A stretch of 64,000 nucleotides of DNA from Actinokineospora globicatena (GCF_024171945.1 NZ_JAMTCR010000002.1:1426001-1490000), one strand, 5' to 3'. Counted from the stretch's first letter, positions 26,936 to 36,112 are shown. A program made the numbers and translations. Notes: a model not told the origin generated them from the letters alone.

Positions 26936-28453
26936 GTGGACACTTCTGACAGGCTCGGCAAGAGGGTGGCCGCACTTGTCGGCGTCCTCGCCGTGGCCGC
27001 CGCACTCGCCGCTGGTCACGTCGTCGCCGGGTTCGTCGGCCCGAACGCGTCCCCCTTCCTCGCCGTCGGCAACACCGCGATCGACCTGACGCCGTCCTGG
27101 CTGAAGAACTTCGCGGTCCGCACCTTCGGCACCTACGACAAGGTCGTCCTGCTCGGCGGGATGGGCCTGACGATCGTGGTGTTCGCCGTCGTGGCCGGGC
27201 TCCTGTCCCGCCGGACGCCGTTGCCGGGTCTCGTGCTGGCCAGCGTGCTCGGGCTGCTGGGTGTGGCCGCGGTCTTGAACCGGCCGGACCTCGGTGCGCT
27301 CGCCGTGGTCGCGCCGCTCGCGTCCCTTGTGGTCGGCGTGGTGGCGTTCCGGTTCCTGCACAACTCCGCTCGCGCGCGGGGGTCCTCCGACGAGTCCCGG
27401 CGGACGTTCCTGAAGGTGTCCGGTGGGGTCGCGGTCGGGGCGGGCGTGCTCGGCGGGTTCGGGCAGTTCCTGTCCGGGCGCGTGGACGTGGAGGGTTCGC
27501 GGGCCGCTGTCGGTCGGCTGACGCCGAAGGTCGCCGCACCGGCCATCCCGCGCGGGGCCGAGTTCCCGGGCAACCCGACGTTCATCACGCAGAACCGGGA
27601 CTTCTACCGCGTCGACACAGCGCTGACCGTGCCCCGGCTGCGCGCGGAGGACTGGCACCTGCGCATCCACGGCCTCGTCGACACCGAACTCAACCTGGAC
27701 TACGGCGACATCCGCGGTCGGCCACTGGTGGAACGCACGATCACCATGACCTGCGTGTCCAACGAGGTCGGCGGCCCCTACATCTCGACGTCCAACTTCA
27801 TCGGCATCCCCCTGCGCGACTTGCTGATGGAAGCAGGAGTCCAGCCCTCGGCCGACCAGCTGTTCTCCTCCAGCATCGACGGCTGGACCGCGGGCACCCC
27901 GGTCGCCGACCTGATGGACCAACGCCGCGGCGCCCTCCTCGCCATCGGCATGAACGGCGAACCGCTCCCGCTTGAACACGGCTTCCCCGCGCGGATGGTG
28001 GTGCCGGGCCTGTACGGGTACGTCTCCGCGACCAAGTGGGTCGTCGACATGGAACTCACGCGCTTCGGGGAGAAGCCGTTCTACTGGGAGGAGCGCGGGT
28101 GGGGCACTCGCGGGCCCATCAAGACCCAGTCCCGGATCGACGTACCGCGCGGCTTTGCTTCTGTGCCTGCGGGCCCCGTGACGATCGCCGGTATCGCTTG
28201 GGCGCAGACGGTGGGGATCGCCCGGGTGGAGGTCCGGATCGACGGCGGGGCTTGGCAGGAAGCGGACCTCGGGGTGGAGGTCAACGACCAGACCTGGCGG
28301 CAGTGGCAGACGACATTCCAGCTGACCGCGGGCAGTCACCGGGCCGAGGTACGAGCGACCGACCGCCGGGGGATGGCGCAGACCGAGATGCGAGTGCCGC
28401 CGATCCCTGATGGCGCAACGGGTTGGCACTCCTCTCTGTTCACTGTGGAGTGA
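26936..28453 (+). CDS. membrane-anchored molybdopterin-dependent oxidoreductase
   Basis: A 505-residue sulfite oxidase-superfamily enzyme. Four membrane helices occupy about 10-145 (VAALVGVLAVAAALAAGHVV, VLLGGMGLTIVVFAVV, LVLASVLGLLGVAAVL, VVAPLASLVVGVVAF). Then a Tat-like or fifth segment begins with SRRTFLKVSGGVAVGAGVLGG near 160. The Moco domain follows: TMTCVSNEVGG places the molybdenum ligand at Cys273, and PARMVVPGLYGYVSATKWV is the family block. A C-terminal Mo-co dimerisation (Ig-like) domain ends the protein. No haem domain is fused, so electrons may pass to another carrier. GTG 26936. Substrate unknown. Confidence 0.9.
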   Translation: MDTSDRLGKRVAALVGVLAVAAALAAGHVVAGFVGPNASPFLAVGNTAIDLTPSWLKNFAVRTFGTYDKVVLLGGMGLTIVVFAVVAGLLSRRTPLPGLVLASVLGLLGVAAVLNRPDLGALAVVAPLASLVVGVVAFRFLHNSARARGSSDESRRTFLKVSGGVAVGAGVLGGFGQFLSGRVDVEGSRAAVGRLTPKVAAPAIPRGAEFPGNPTFITQNRDFYRVDTALTVPRLRAEDWHLRIHGLVDTELNLDYGDIRGRPLVERTITMTCVSNEVGGPYISTSNFIGIPLRDLLMEAGVQPSADQLFSSSIDGWTAGTPVADLMDQRRGALLAIGMNGEPLPLEHGFPARMVVPGLYGYVSATKWVVDMELTRFGEKPFYWEERGWGTRGPIKTQSRIDVPRGFASVPAGPVTIAGIAWAQTVGIARVEVRIDGGAWQEADLGVEVNDQTWRQWQTTFQLTAGSHRAEVRATDRRGMAQTEMRVPPIPDGATGWHSSLFTVE

Positions 28454-28497
28454 TCATTTCCGGGTGTCCCGGATTTCATCCTTGCGGGGTACAGAAG

Positions 28498-28513
28498 TTA
28501 TCCACATGTGGAT
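28498..28513. promoter_or_regulatory. palindrome with a perfect DnaA-box sequence
   Basis: TTATCCACA at 28498-28506 equals the E. coli DnaA-box consensus; with the following TGTGGAT it makes the 14-base palindrome ATCCACATGTGGAT (28500-28513). Only one full box is present, so this is not an origin. It could be a DnaA site, another regulator's operator, or chance. Confidence 0.4.
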
Positions 28514-28553
28514 CTCCGCGGGGGTCGGTTCAAGATCGACTGTCGGTGGGTCC

Positions 28554-28819
28554 CGGTAGACTGGCCCAGGGACGCCCCCCGGAGAGGGTGGGGGCTGGGC
28601 GGGGGAGGGACCGCGCGCGGGCGCGATCCGGGGGCGGTAGGCCAGAGGGGGCGCTCGGCGAAGCCGCGCCGGTAGACCGGGAGGGGCGTCCGGCGGAGTG
28701 GGGCGGGTAGGCCGGGAGCAGCGTCTGGCTAGGCGGGGGCGGTCGTGGCGGCCGCGATGGTGAAGCTCCGGGTGGTCAGGGCGCTTGCGTCCGAGCGTGG
28801 GGATGGCCGGTAGGTCGGG
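28554..28819. repeat. five dispersed CGGTAGRYCGG-type repeats
   Basis: Copies: CGGTAGACTGG 28554, CGGTAGGCCAG 28635, CGGTAGACCGG 28670, GGGTAGGCCGG 28705, CGGTAGGTCGG 28809. The best copy with its preceding C reads CCGGT-AG-ACCGG, a 5-2-5 inverted repeat. Copies are separated by about 35 to 105 bases of G-rich sequence. Confidence 0.55.
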
Positions 28820-29043
28820 GTCGCGTTTGGTGGTGTGGAGCCGCTGGGGGATGGGCCTGGGGTGTTCGAGGCGTGTTGTGGTCGGCCTTGGCGGTGTGGA
28901 GCGATGTTGGGGGCGCGCGAAGTCGTGGCGGGACTTCTGGGGGAAATCACCCGTTCGTGAGGGGGAAAGTGTTGTGTGGGGCCAAACCGGGGGTGGGGTG
29001 GGGGCGAATTCCTGGGGATTGTCCACAGTTGGAGGAGATTCTG

Positions 29044-29709
29044 GTGAGCAACCTCAAGCCGGTCCTAGGCGCTGCCGCTGTTCTGGTTTTGGCGCTGGGT
29101 GGGTGTGGTGACAAGGATTCGGGTACGGCGGCTTCGACGGCTGCTGTGCCGACCACGACGACTACCGCTGGGGCGCAGATGGGGGCTGCCGCGGCGGCGG
29201 CGGATGGGGTGACCACGGCGGCGGAGGTGTTCGGGCCCAGTTGCAAGGACCTGCCGCAGGGGGACGCGGCGGGTGGGTTGACGTCGATGGGGCCGCAGCC
29301 GGTGGCGACCGCTGCCAGTACGAACCCGTTGTTGACGAAGTTGGTGGCCGCGGTGAAGGCGATCCCGGGGTTGGTGGACACCCTGAACACCACCGACAAC
29401 CTGACGATCTTCGCCCCGGCGGATCCCGCGTTCGCGGCGCTGGGGGACGCGCAGTTCCAGGAGTTGGCGGCGAACCCGGCCGCGTTGGCGCCGATCCTGC
29501 AGTTCCACGTGGTGCCCAAGCGCTACAACCGGGACGGGTTGGTGGCGGCGGGCACCGTCAAGTCGCTCAACGCGGCGGGTGGGGATATCAAGATCGAAGG
29601 CACCGGGGACGACATCACGATCAACGGGGCCAAGGTGCTGTGCGGGAACATCCCGACGAAGAACGCCACGGTGTTCGTGATCGACACCGTGCTCACGCCG
29701 AAGGGCTGA
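29044..29709 (+). CDS. fasciclin domain lipoprotein
   Basis: A 221-residue secreted protein. Lipoprotein signal with LALGGC at about 16-21, an Ala/Thr-rich linker (to about 60), then one FAS1 domain: NPLLTKLVAAVKAIPGLVDT, LTIFAPADPAFAAL (H1 motif), ILQFHVVPKRY (H2 motif), ending ATVFVIDTVLTPKG. It resembles mycobacterial MPT83/MPT70. FAS1 domains act in adhesion or protein-protein contacts outside the cell; M. tuberculosis MPT83 is a surface lipoprotein. GTG 29044 is chosen from the GGAGGAG at 29032 and the signal peptide; the frame is open upstream. Confidence 0.92.
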   Translation: MSNLKPVLGAAAVLVLALGGCGDKDSGTAASTAAVPTTTTTAGAQMGAAAAAADGVTTAAEVFGPSCKDLPQGDAAGGLTSMGPQPVATAASTNPLLTKLVAAVKAIPGLVDTLNTTDNLTIFAPADPAFAALGDAQFQELAANPAALAPILQFHVVPKRYNRDGLVAAGTVKSLNAAGGDIKIEGTGDDITINGAKVLCGNIPTKNATVFVIDTVLTPKG

Positions 29710-29744
29710 CCGGCGGGCGGACCGCGGTACTGATCGATCGGCGC

Positions 29745-29772
29745 AGGTGGGCGGGTGCGCACCCGCCCACCT
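29745..29772 (+). terminator. perfect palindromic hairpin after the fasciclin gene
   Basis: AGGTGGGCGGGTGC (29745-29758) is followed directly by its exact complement GCACCCGCCCACCT, 14 bases per arm. It is followed by TTCGCG. It lies between the fasciclin stop and the rex promoter and would insulate the two. Confidence 0.75.
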
Positions 29773-29826
29773 TTCGCGTCCCCGGGGCCCCCGGTGTGGG
29801 CTTGGTCAAGCCGCTGGCCACTGACT

Positions 29827-29844
29827 TTGTGCACACGTTCACAA
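29827..29844 (+). promoter_or_regulatory. Rex operator (ROP) upstream of rex-hem
   Basis: TTGTGCACACGTTCACAA closely matches the Rex-binding consensus TTGTGAAN4TTCACAA seen in Streptomyces. It lies 51 bases before the rex GTG. Its TTGTGC may double as -35, with TACCGT (29849-29854) 16 bases on as -10. Rex bound here at low NADH would block transcription of its own operon; high NADH would release it. Confidence 0.88.
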
Positions 29845-29894
29845 GCGGTACCGTTATGGCGACCCGGAGACGAAAACCCTCGAGGAGCTACAGC

Positions 29895-30710
29895 GTGGCG
29901 GCACAGCGAGGCCAGCGGAACGGGGTCGGCGTCACCCCGCCCGCCCCCACCGCCGCGGAGATCACCACCCCCATCCCGAGGGTCACCGAGGTGCCCGCCG
30001 CTCGGGAGCGGGCGCGGGCGATCCCCGAGGCCGCCGTCGCCAGGCTGGCCGTCTACCTGCGGGTGCTCTCCGGCATGCAGGAGCACGGCTCCGGCACCGT
30101 CTCCAGCGAGGAGCTCGCCGCCGCCGCCGGGGTCAACTCGGCGAAGCTGCGCAAGGACCTGTCCTACATCGGCTCCTACGGCACCCGCGGCGTCGGCTAC
30201 GAGGTCGCGGTGCTCATCGAGGAGATCGAGCGGATCCTCGGGCTGACCCGCAAGCACAGCGTCGCGGTCGTCGGGATCGGTAACCTGGGACACGCCCTGG
30301 CCAACTACGGGGGGTTCCCAGGACGGGGTTTTCCCGTGACCGCTCTGTTCGACGTCGATCCCGACCTGGTCGGCGTGCCCGTCGGCGGGCTGCCGGTCGG
30401 CCACATCGATGACATCGCCCGCGTGTGCGCCGAGCGCGAGGTCTCCATCGGTGTGATCGCCACGCCGCCGCCCGCAGCGCAGGCCGTGTGCGACCGGTTG
30501 GTCTCCGCCGGTGTGCAGTGCATCCTCAACTTCGCGCCGGTCGTGCTGCAGGTGCCCGACCACGTCGAGGTCCGCAAGGTCGACCTGGCCGTCGAGCTGC
30601 AGGTCCTCTCCTTCCACGTGGCCCGCCGCGCGGACAACGCCGCGGTCTTGGCCGAGGCGAACGGTCGAGCAGCGAACGGCAGGGCGGTGGACGGGATGGT
30701 GGTCTCGTGA
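29895..30710 (+). CDS. rex: redox-sensing transcriptional repressor Rex
   Basis: Rex senses the NADH/NAD+ ratio and represses respiratory genes. The 271 residues have a 40-residue Pro/Thr-rich start, a winged helix ([32 protein letters not shown]), and a Rossmann domain with [14 protein letters not shown] and [11 protein letters not shown]. The C-terminal swapped helix follows ([10 protein letters not shown]). GTG 29895 has GAGGAG 8-9 bases upstream; the in-frame ATG 29856 lies where the promoter -10 is expected, so GTG is preferred. It heads rex-hemA-hemC-hemD, the Streptomyces arrangement, with an operator in its own promoter. Confidence 0.96.
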   Translation: MAAQRGQRNGVGVTPPAPTAAEITTPIPRVTEVPAARERARAIPEAAVARLAVYLRVLSGMQEHGSGTVSSEELAAAAGVNSAKLRKDLSYIGSYGTRGVGYEVAVLIEEIERILGLTRKHSVAVVGIGNLGHALANYGGFPGRGFPVTALFDVDPDLVGVPVGGLPVGHIDDIARVCAEREVSIGVIATPPPAAQAVCDRLVSAGVQCILNFAPVVLQVPDHVEVRKVDLAVELQVLSFHVARRADNAAVLAEANGRAANGRAVDGMVVS

Positions 30711-32035
30711 GCGTGATCGCCGTCGGCATGTCGCACCGGTCCGCCGAGGTGCGCCTGCTCGAGCGGGTCACCGTCGCCGCCGTCGACGTGCCCAAGCTGC
30801 TCGGCGAGCTGCTGGACTGCCCGAACGTGTCCGAGGCCGTGCTGGTCTCCACGTGCAACCGGGTCGAGGTCTACGCCGTCGTCGACGCGTTCCACGCCGG
30901 GCTCGCCGACATCGCGGGCGTGCTCTCGCGGCACTCCGGCACTGACGTGGCCGCCCTCTACGACCACCTCTACGTGCACTACGCGGCGGCCGCCGCCCAG
31001 CACCTGTTCACCGTCGCCGCTGGCCTGGACTCCATGGTCGTCGGCGAGTCGCAGATCCTGGGCCAGGTCCGGCTCGCCTACGGCGCGGCCACCGACGCGG
31101 GCACCGTCGGGCGCACCCTGCACGAGCTGGTCCAGCAGGCGCTGCGGATCGGCAAGCGGGTGCACACCGACACCGGTCTCGACCAGGTCGGCGGCTCGGT
31201 GGTGTCCGAGGCGCTCGCCGACGCCGACGCCGCCCTCGGTGGGCTGGCTGGTCGCCGGGCGCTGGTCGTGGGCGCCGGGTCGATGGGCGGGCTCGCCGCC
31301 GCCGCGCTGCGCCGGGCCGGGATCGGCGAGGTCGTCATCGCCAACCGGTCCGAGGCCAACGGGGCCCGGCTGGCCGCGTCGCTGGTCGAGCAGGGCGTGC
31401 CCGCGAGCGCGACCGGGCTCGACGCGCTGCCCGCCCGCATCGCCGAGGCCGACCTGGTGGTGTCCTGCACCGGCGCGGTCGGCGCGGTGATCACCGAGGA
31501 CTCCGTGCTCCCCCGCTCGGGCAAGCCGCTGGTCGTCTGTGACCTCGGCCTCCCGCGCGACGTCACCGACGCGGTGGCCGACCTCGCCGACGTGCGCGTC
31601 GTCGACCTGGCCAGCCTGCAGCGCCGGTTGGCCGACGCGCCCAGCGGCACCGACACCGCGCTGGCCACCGAGATCGTCGCCGAGGAGGTGCGCGGCTACC
31701 TCGCCGCGCAGCGCTCGGCCGAGGTCACCCCGACCGTCACCGCGCTGCGCCGCCGCGCCGCCGAGGTCGTCGACGCCGAGCTGCTGCGCCTGGACGCGCG
31801 GCTGCCCGAGCTGGACGCCCCCGTGCGCGAGGAGCTGGCCCGCACCGTGCGCCGGGTGGTCGACAAGCTCTTGCACACCCCCACCGTCCGGGTCAAGGAA
31901 CTGGCCTCGGGACCGCGGGGCACCGGTTACGCCGAGGTGCTGCGCGAGCTGTTCGCGCTCGACCCGCAGCACCCGGCGGCCGTCACGACCCCGCACGAGT
32001 CTCCTGTGGACGGTGGTAAGCCATGGACCGAGTGA
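30707..32035 (+). CDS. hemA: glutamyl-tRNA reductase
   Basis: HemA reduces glutamyl-tRNA(Glu) to glutamate-1-semialdehyde with NADPH, the first committed step of C5-pathway tetrapyrrole synthesis. In 442 residues: catalytic Cys50 in [25 protein letters not shown] (near 104), the NADPH-binding loop [15 protein letters not shown] (near 186), and the C-terminal dimerisation helices. GTG 30707 overlaps the rex stop (GTGA), so expression is coupled to the redox sensor. The product is used by HemL, whose gene is at 38.8 kb. Confidence 0.97.
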   Translation: MSVIAVGMSHRSAEVRLLERVTVAAVDVPKLLGELLDCPNVSEAVLVSTCNRVEVYAVVDAFHAGLADIAGVLSRHSGTDVAALYDHLYVHYAAAAAQHLFTVAAGLDSMVVGESQILGQVRLAYGAATDAGTVGRTLHELVQQALRIGKRVHTDTGLDQVGGSVVSEALADADAALGGLAGRRALVVGAGSMGGLAAAALRRAGIGEVVIANRSEANGARLAASLVEQGVPASATGLDALPARIAEADLVVSCTGAVGAVITEDSVLPRSGKPLVVCDLGLPRDVTDAVADLADVRVVDLASLQRRLADAPSGTDTALATEIVAEEVRGYLAAQRSAEVTPTVTALRRRAAEVVDAELLRLDARLPELDAPVREELARTVRRVVDKLLHTPTVRVKELASGPRGTGYAEVLRELFALDPQHPAAVTTPHESPVDGGKPWTE

Positions 32036-32979
32036 TCAGGATCGGTACCCGGGGCAGCGCGCTCGCCCTGACCCAGACCCAGTTGGTCGCCGACGAGCTC
32101 GAACGCGCGGGCGCCAAGGTCGAGATCATCACCGTGTCCACCCCCGGTGACCGCTCGTCCGCGCCGATCGCCGAGATCGGTGTCGGGGTGTTCACCTCGG
32201 CGCTGCGCGACGCGCTCGCCGAGGGCGCCATCGACGTGGCCGTGCACTCCTACAAGGACCTGCCGACCGCGCCGGACTCCCGGCTCTCGCTTGCCGCGGT
32301 GCCGCGCCGCGAGGACCCGCGCGACGCGCTGATCGCCCGCGACGGCCTCACCCTCGGTGAGCTGCCGCCCGGCTCGCGCCTGGGCACCGGCTCGCCGCGG
32401 CGCGCCGCCCAGTTGCGCGCGCTCGGCTTCGGCCACGAGATCGTGCCGATCCGCGGCAACGTGGACACCCGCATCGCCATGGTGACCTCGGGCGCGCTCG
32501 ACGGTGTCGTGCTGGCCCGCGCTGGCCTGTCCCGGCTGGGCAGGCTCGACGAGATCACCGAGACCCTCGACCCGATCCAGATGCTGCCCGCGCCCGCGCA
32601 GGGCGCGTTGGCGGTGGAGTGCCGCGTCGACGACGTCGACGTCGAGCACCTCCTCCAGTCCACAGTGGACGACGAAGCAACCCGGGTGGCCGTCGCGGCG
32701 GAGCGGGCGATGCTCGCCGCGCTCGAAGCGGGCTGCAGCGCGCCGGTGGGCGCGCTGGCCGAGGTAGTGGAAGACCTCGACGCCGACGACAGGGTGGTCC
32801 ACCGCCTGTCGTTGCGCGGGGTCGCCGCCGCGTACGACGCCAACGACCCGGCCGGGGCCGTTGACATCATGCGCGCATCGGCAACCGGTGACCTGACCGC
32901 AGGAGAGCAGCTCGGTCGCGCGCTGGCCGCCGAGCTGCTGGAACTCGGGGCCGGGGTGCTCTCCGGTCCCGAGGCGTAG
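32023..32979 (+). CDS. hemC: porphobilinogen deaminase
   Basis: HemC (hydroxymethylbilane synthase) joins four porphobilinogens on a dipyrromethane cofactor. The 318 residues show [15 protein letters not shown] (near 6), VHSYKDLPT (near 80), [14 protein letters not shown] (near 122), IRGNVDTRI, and the cofactor-binding loop [10 protein letters not shown] with Cys238. The ATG lies 13 bases inside the end of hemA, so the two are translationally linked. Followed 21 bases later by hemD. Confidence 0.97.
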   Translation: MDRVIRIGTRGSALALTQTQLVADELERAGAKVEIITVSTPGDRSSAPIAEIGVGVFTSALRDALAEGAIDVAVHSYKDLPTAPDSRLSLAAVPRREDPRDALIARDGLTLGELPPGSRLGTGSPRRAAQLRALGFGHEIVPIRGNVDTRIAMVTSGALDGVVLARAGLSRLGRLDEITETLDPIQMLPAPAQGALAVECRVDDVDVEHLLQSTVDDEATRVAVAAERAMLAALEAGCSAPVGALAEVVEDLDADDRVVHRLSLRGVAAAYDANDPAGAVDIMRASATGDLTAGEQLGRALAAELLELGAGVLSGPEA

Positions 32980-33000
32980 TTGATGGGAAGTGGCCTGACA

Positions 33001-34533
33001 ATGACCACCCGTGCACGAAAGTCCCCCGGACGCGTCGCTTTCGTGGGCTCCGGCCCCGGCGACGCGGGACTGCTCACCGTTCGCGCGAAAGAGCTGCTCC
33101 AACGCGCGGAGCTCGTGGTGACCGACCCCGACGTCCCCTCCGGCGTGCTCGCGCTCGCCAGGGCGGGCGCCGAGGTGCGGCCAGCCGTCGGCGAACCGGC
33201 CGACGTGGCCAAGGACCTCGCAGGCGAGGCCAAGGCGGGGCGGGTCGTGGTCCGCCTCGTCGCGGGCGACCCGCTGACCCACTCCGCGGTGGTGGCCGAG
33301 GCCCAGGCCGTGGCCCGCACCAGCGTGGTGTTCGACGTGATCCCCGGCGTCTCCGCCGCGACCGCCGTGCCCGCCTACGCGGGCATCGCGCTCGGCTCGA
33401 CGCACACCGAGGTCGACGTGCGCGGCGACATCGACTGGGCCGGTCTTGCCGGGGTGCCCGGACCGCTGGTGCTGCACGCCAGCGCCAGCCACCTCGCCGA
33501 GGCCGCGTCCTCGCTGGTGGAGCACGGCCTGGCACCGCAGACCCCGGTCGCGGTCACCGCGGACGGCACCAACACCAGCCAGCGCACCATCGACACCACG
33601 CTGGCCTCGTTGGCCGCCGACGCCGGGGAGATCTCCGGCCACCTGGTGGTCACCGTCGGCGCCGCCGTGGCGCAGCGCTCGAAGCTGTCCTGGTGGGAGT
33701 CGCGGGCGCTCTACGGCTGGCGGGTCCTGGTGCCGCGCACCAAGGACCAGGCTGGCGAGATGAGCGACCGGCTGCACCTGCACGGCGCGATCCCCAGCGA
33801 GGTGCCGACCATCTCGGTCGAGCCGCCGCGCAGCCCGGCGCAGATGGAGCGCTCGGTCAAGGGCCTGGTCGACGGCCGGTACCAGTGGGTCATCTTCACC
33901 TCGACCAACGCGGTGCGCGCGGTGTGGGAGAAGTTCGCCGAGTTCGGTCTCGACGCCCGCGCGTTCTCCGGTGTGAAGATCGCCTGCGTCGGCGAGGCGA
34001 CGGCGGCGAAGGTGCGCTCGTTCGGCATCAACCCCGAGCTGGTGCCCTCCGGTGAGCAGTCCAGCGAGGGCCTGCTCGCCGACTTCCCGCCCTACGACGA
34101 CATCCTGGACCCGGTCGAGCGGGTCCTGCTGCCGCGCGCGGACATCGCCACCGAGACCCTGGCCGCCGGTCTGCGCGACCGGGGCTGGGAGATCGACGAC
34201 GTGACCGCGTACCGGACCGTGCGCGCGGCGCCGCCGCCCGCCGAGACCCGCGAGATGATCAAGACCGGCGGGTTCGACGCGGTGTGCTTCACCTCGTCGT
34301 CCACCGTGCGGAACCTGGTCGGCATCGCGGGCAAGCCGCACGCGCGGACCCTGGTCGCCTGCATCGGGCCCAAGACCGCGGAGACGGCCCGCGAGTTCGG
34401 CCTCCGGGTCGACGTCCAGCCGGAGCACGCGACGGTGCCTGCCTTGGTGGACGCGCTGGCCGAGCACGCGGCCAGGTTGCGGGCCGAGGGCGCACTACCC
34501 CCGCCGCGCAAGACCAAGCGCGCGCGGCGCTAG
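33001..34533 (+). CDS. hemD: bifunctional uroporphyrinogen-III methylase-like/synthase
   Basis: A 510-residue fusion. The N-terminal half (10-245) has the SUMT (CysG/CobA) fold: VGSGPGDAGLLTVRAKELL and VIPGVSAATAVPAYAGI. The C-terminal half (about 255-495) is uroporphyrinogen-III synthase: GWRVLVPRTKDQAGEM, WVIFTSTNAVRAVWE, ACVGEATAAKV, AVCFTSSSTVRNLVG. HemD cyclises hydroxymethylbilane with ring D inversion. The methylase half is atypical: the usual RLKGGDP(F) loop reads RLVAGDPLTHS and the early D-(R/A)-L is DPDV, so methylation may be weak or lost. ATG 33001 is preferred; ATG 32983 and TTG 32980 are in frame. The same fusion is found in mycobacteria. Confidence 0.92.
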   Translation: MTTRARKSPGRVAFVGSGPGDAGLLTVRAKELLQRAELVVTDPDVPSGVLALARAGAEVRPAVGEPADVAKDLAGEAKAGRVVVRLVAGDPLTHSAVVAEAQAVARTSVVFDVIPGVSAATAVPAYAGIALGSTHTEVDVRGDIDWAGLAGVPGPLVLHASASHLAEAASSLVEHGLAPQTPVAVTADGTNTSQRTIDTTLASLAADAGEISGHLVVTVGAAVAQRSKLSWWESRALYGWRVLVPRTKDQAGEMSDRLHLHGAIPSEVPTISVEPPRSPAQMERSVKGLVDGRYQWVIFTSTNAVRAVWEKFAEFGLDARAFSGVKIACVGEATAAKVRSFGINPELVPSGEQSSEGLLADFPPYDDILDPVERVLLPRADIATETLAAGLRDRGWEIDDVTAYRTVRAAPPPAETREMIKTGGFDAVCFTSSSTVRNLVGIAGKPHARTLVACIGPKTAETAREFGLRVDVQPEHATVPALVDALAEHAARLRAEGALPPPRKTKRARR

Positions 34534-34539
34534 ACCGCT

Positions 34540-34573
34540 TGCGGGCGGCGTGCACACCAGCACGCCGCCCGCA
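34540..34573 (+). terminator. hairpin between hemD and hemB
   Basis: TGCGGGCGGCGT (34540-34551) pairs perfectly with ACGCCGCCCGCA (34562-34573), loop of ten. No T tract. It may end or attenuate the rex-hemACD message before hemB. Confidence 0.6.
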
Positions 34574-34626
34574 CTGCTTCAAGACCAGCCTGGAGAGGCT
34601 CTTCAGGCAAGCCCGGAGAGGCGACC

Positions 34627-35604
34627 ATGTTCCCCAACCACCGCCCGCGCAGGCTCCGCCGCACGCCTGCCTTGCGCCGCTTGGTCAGTGAGACCGAGGT
34701 GCGCCCGAGGCAGTTGGTGCTGCCGATGTTCGTGAAGGAGGGCGCCACCGAGCCCGTCCCGATCGCGAGCATGCCGGGCGTCGTCCAGCACACCCGCGAC
34801 ACGCTGCGCAAGGCGGCGGTAGCTGCGGTGCAGGCCGGGGTCGGCGGGATCATGCTCTTCGGCGTGCCGCAGACCCGGGACGCCACCGGGTCGGGCGGGG
34901 TGGACCCGAACGGCGTGCTCAACGTGTCGCTGCGCGACCTGCGCGCCGAACTCGGCGACGACACCGTGCTCATGTCCGACCTGTGCCTCGACGAGTTCAC
35001 CGACCACGGCCACTGCGGCGTGCTCGACGACAACGGCAACGTCGACAACGACGCCACCCTCGCCATCTACGCCGACATGGCGCTGGCGCAGGCCGAGGCG
35101 GGCGCCCAGTACCTCGGGCCGAGCGGGATGATGGACGGCCAGGTCGGGGTGGTCCGCGAGGCGCTCGACGCCGCCGGGCACGTCGACACCGGTGTCCTCG
35201 CCTACTCGGTGAAGTTCGCCTCCGCGTTCTTCGGCCCGTTCCGCGACGCGGTCGAGTCGCAGCTCACCGGCGACCGGATGAGCTACCAGCAGGACCCGGC
35301 CAACGTCCGCGAGGCGCTGCGGGAGACCGCGCTCGACCTCAACGAGGGCGCTGACCTGGTCATGGTCAAGCCAGCGCTGGCCTACCTGGACGTGATCCGC
35401 GCGGTGCGCGAGGTGGCCGACGTGCCGGTCGCCGCCTACCAGGTGTCCGGCGAGTACGCGATGGTCGAGGCGGCCGCCGCGAACGGCTGGCTGGACCGGC
35501 GGCGCACCGTGCTGGAGTCGCTGCTGGCGATCCGCCGCGCGGGCGCCGACGTGATCCTGAGCTACTGGGCCACCGAGGCCGCGGGCTGGCTCGACCAGCG
35601 CTGA
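34627..35604 (+). CDS. hemB: delta-aminolevulinic acid dehydratase
   Basis: Condenses two 5-aminolevulinates into porphobilinogen. The 325-residue TIM barrel shows [14 protein letters not shown], the Schiff-base lysines in [13 protein letters not shown] and [13 protein letters not shown], and [14 protein letters not shown]. The metal region reads [16 protein letters not shown], with Asp where zinc enzymes have the second Cys of CxC, so this is the Mg/K-dependent type. ATG 34627 follows GGAGAGG. It lies 93 bases after hemD with a hairpin between, so it may be separately controlled from rex-hemACD. Confidence 0.96.
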   Translation: MFPNHRPRRLRRTPALRRLVSETEVRPRQLVLPMFVKEGATEPVPIASMPGVVQHTRDTLRKAAVAAVQAGVGGIMLFGVPQTRDATGSGGVDPNGVLNVSLRDLRAELGDDTVLMSDLCLDEFTDHGHCGVLDDNGNVDNDATLAIYADMALAQAEAGAQYLGPSGMMDGQVGVVREALDAAGHVDTGVLAYSVKFASAFFGPFRDAVESQLTGDRMSYQQDPANVREALRETALDLNEGADLVMVKPALAYLDVIRAVREVADVPVAAYQVSGEYAMVEAAAANGWLDRRRTVLESLLAIRRAGADVILSYWATEAAGWLDQR

Positions 35605-35620
35605 CGGGTATGTTCGCCCG

Positions 35621-36112
35621 GTGACGGTGCCCGAGGAACCCCCGGTCATGCCCACCGCCGACGAGGCGGAGGTCCGGACCGACCCACCCATCGCGGTGCG
35701 GGTCTCGTTCTGGATGTGGGTGCTCGCGGGCGCGCTCGGCATCGTCGGCGCGGTGCTGTTCTTCCGGCTGCGCGACGACTGGGCGCTGCGCGAGTACGAG
35801 CGGTTCCGCGCTGCGGGCAAGTCCGAGGTGAGCGCGGCCGACCTGGCGGCGACCGCGAACGGGCTGTCCTGGTGGCTGCTGCTCGGGTCGGCGATGTTCT
35901 TCGGCTTCTTCCTGCTGCTGGCCTACCAGGCGCGGCGCGGGGTGCGGAAGGCGCGGACGCTGCTGCTGGTCGTCGCGGTGTTCGCCGCGCTGTTCCAGTA
36001 CTCCGTCGGCCGGGTCACCATCTACGGCCTCGGCAGCTCGCTGGTGATCATCGTCGCGGTGGGCCTGCTGTTCGGCAAGGGCGGCCGCCGGTTCTTCCGC
36101 GCCGCACCGTGA
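35621..36112 (+). CDS. small four-helix membrane protein, family member 1
   Basis: 163 residues with about four membrane helices (SFWMWVLAGALGIVGAVLFF; SWWLLLGSAMFFGFFLLLAY; LLLVVAVFAALFQYSV; SLVIIVAVGLLFG). A periplasmic-side loop follows helix 1, and a basic loop RRGVRKARTL precedes helix 3. It ends GRRFFRAAP. The layout (R-x-G-x2-x-A-R before helix 3, aromatic FF/YF end) is shared with the proteins at 36635, 37286 and 37954. Function unknown. GTG 35621 is 16 bases after hemB, so it is probably co-transcribed. Overlaps the next gene by four bases. Confidence 0.8.
   Translation: MTVPEEPPVMPTADEAEVRTDPPIAVRVSFWMWVLAGALGIVGAVLFFRLRDDWALREYERFRAAGKSEVSAADLAATANGLSWWLLLGSAMFFGFFLLLAYQARRGVRKARTLLLVVAVFAALFQYSVGRVTIYGLGSSLVIIVAVGLLFGKGGRRFFRAAP

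Larger units (their letters stand above)
28454..29043. other. G-rich intergenic region with repeats
   Basis: 590 bases without a supportable gene; open frames on both strands are low-complexity. It starts with a less GC-rich segment holding a DnaA-box-like palindrome (28498-28513), then becomes strongly G-biased on the plus strand with five degenerate CGGTAGRYCGG copies (28554-28819). From 28870 it turns G/T-rich. The last 40 bases hold the fasciclin ribosome site GGAGGAG (29032-29038). Promoter elements for the fasciclin gene should lie between 28900 and 29030 but I cannot place them firmly. Confidence 0.55.

Noticed and set aside
28454-29026. 190-residue minus-strand open frame
   Set aside because: Pro/Arg/Thr-rich low complexity, no ribosome site or conserved motif, overlaps the G-rich repeat region; strand bias alone keeps it open.
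31927-34467. 846-residue minus-strand frame opposite hemC-hemD
   Set aside because: Shadow of well-conserved hem genes; Arg/Gly/His-rich with no domain, typical of antisense frames at 72% GC.
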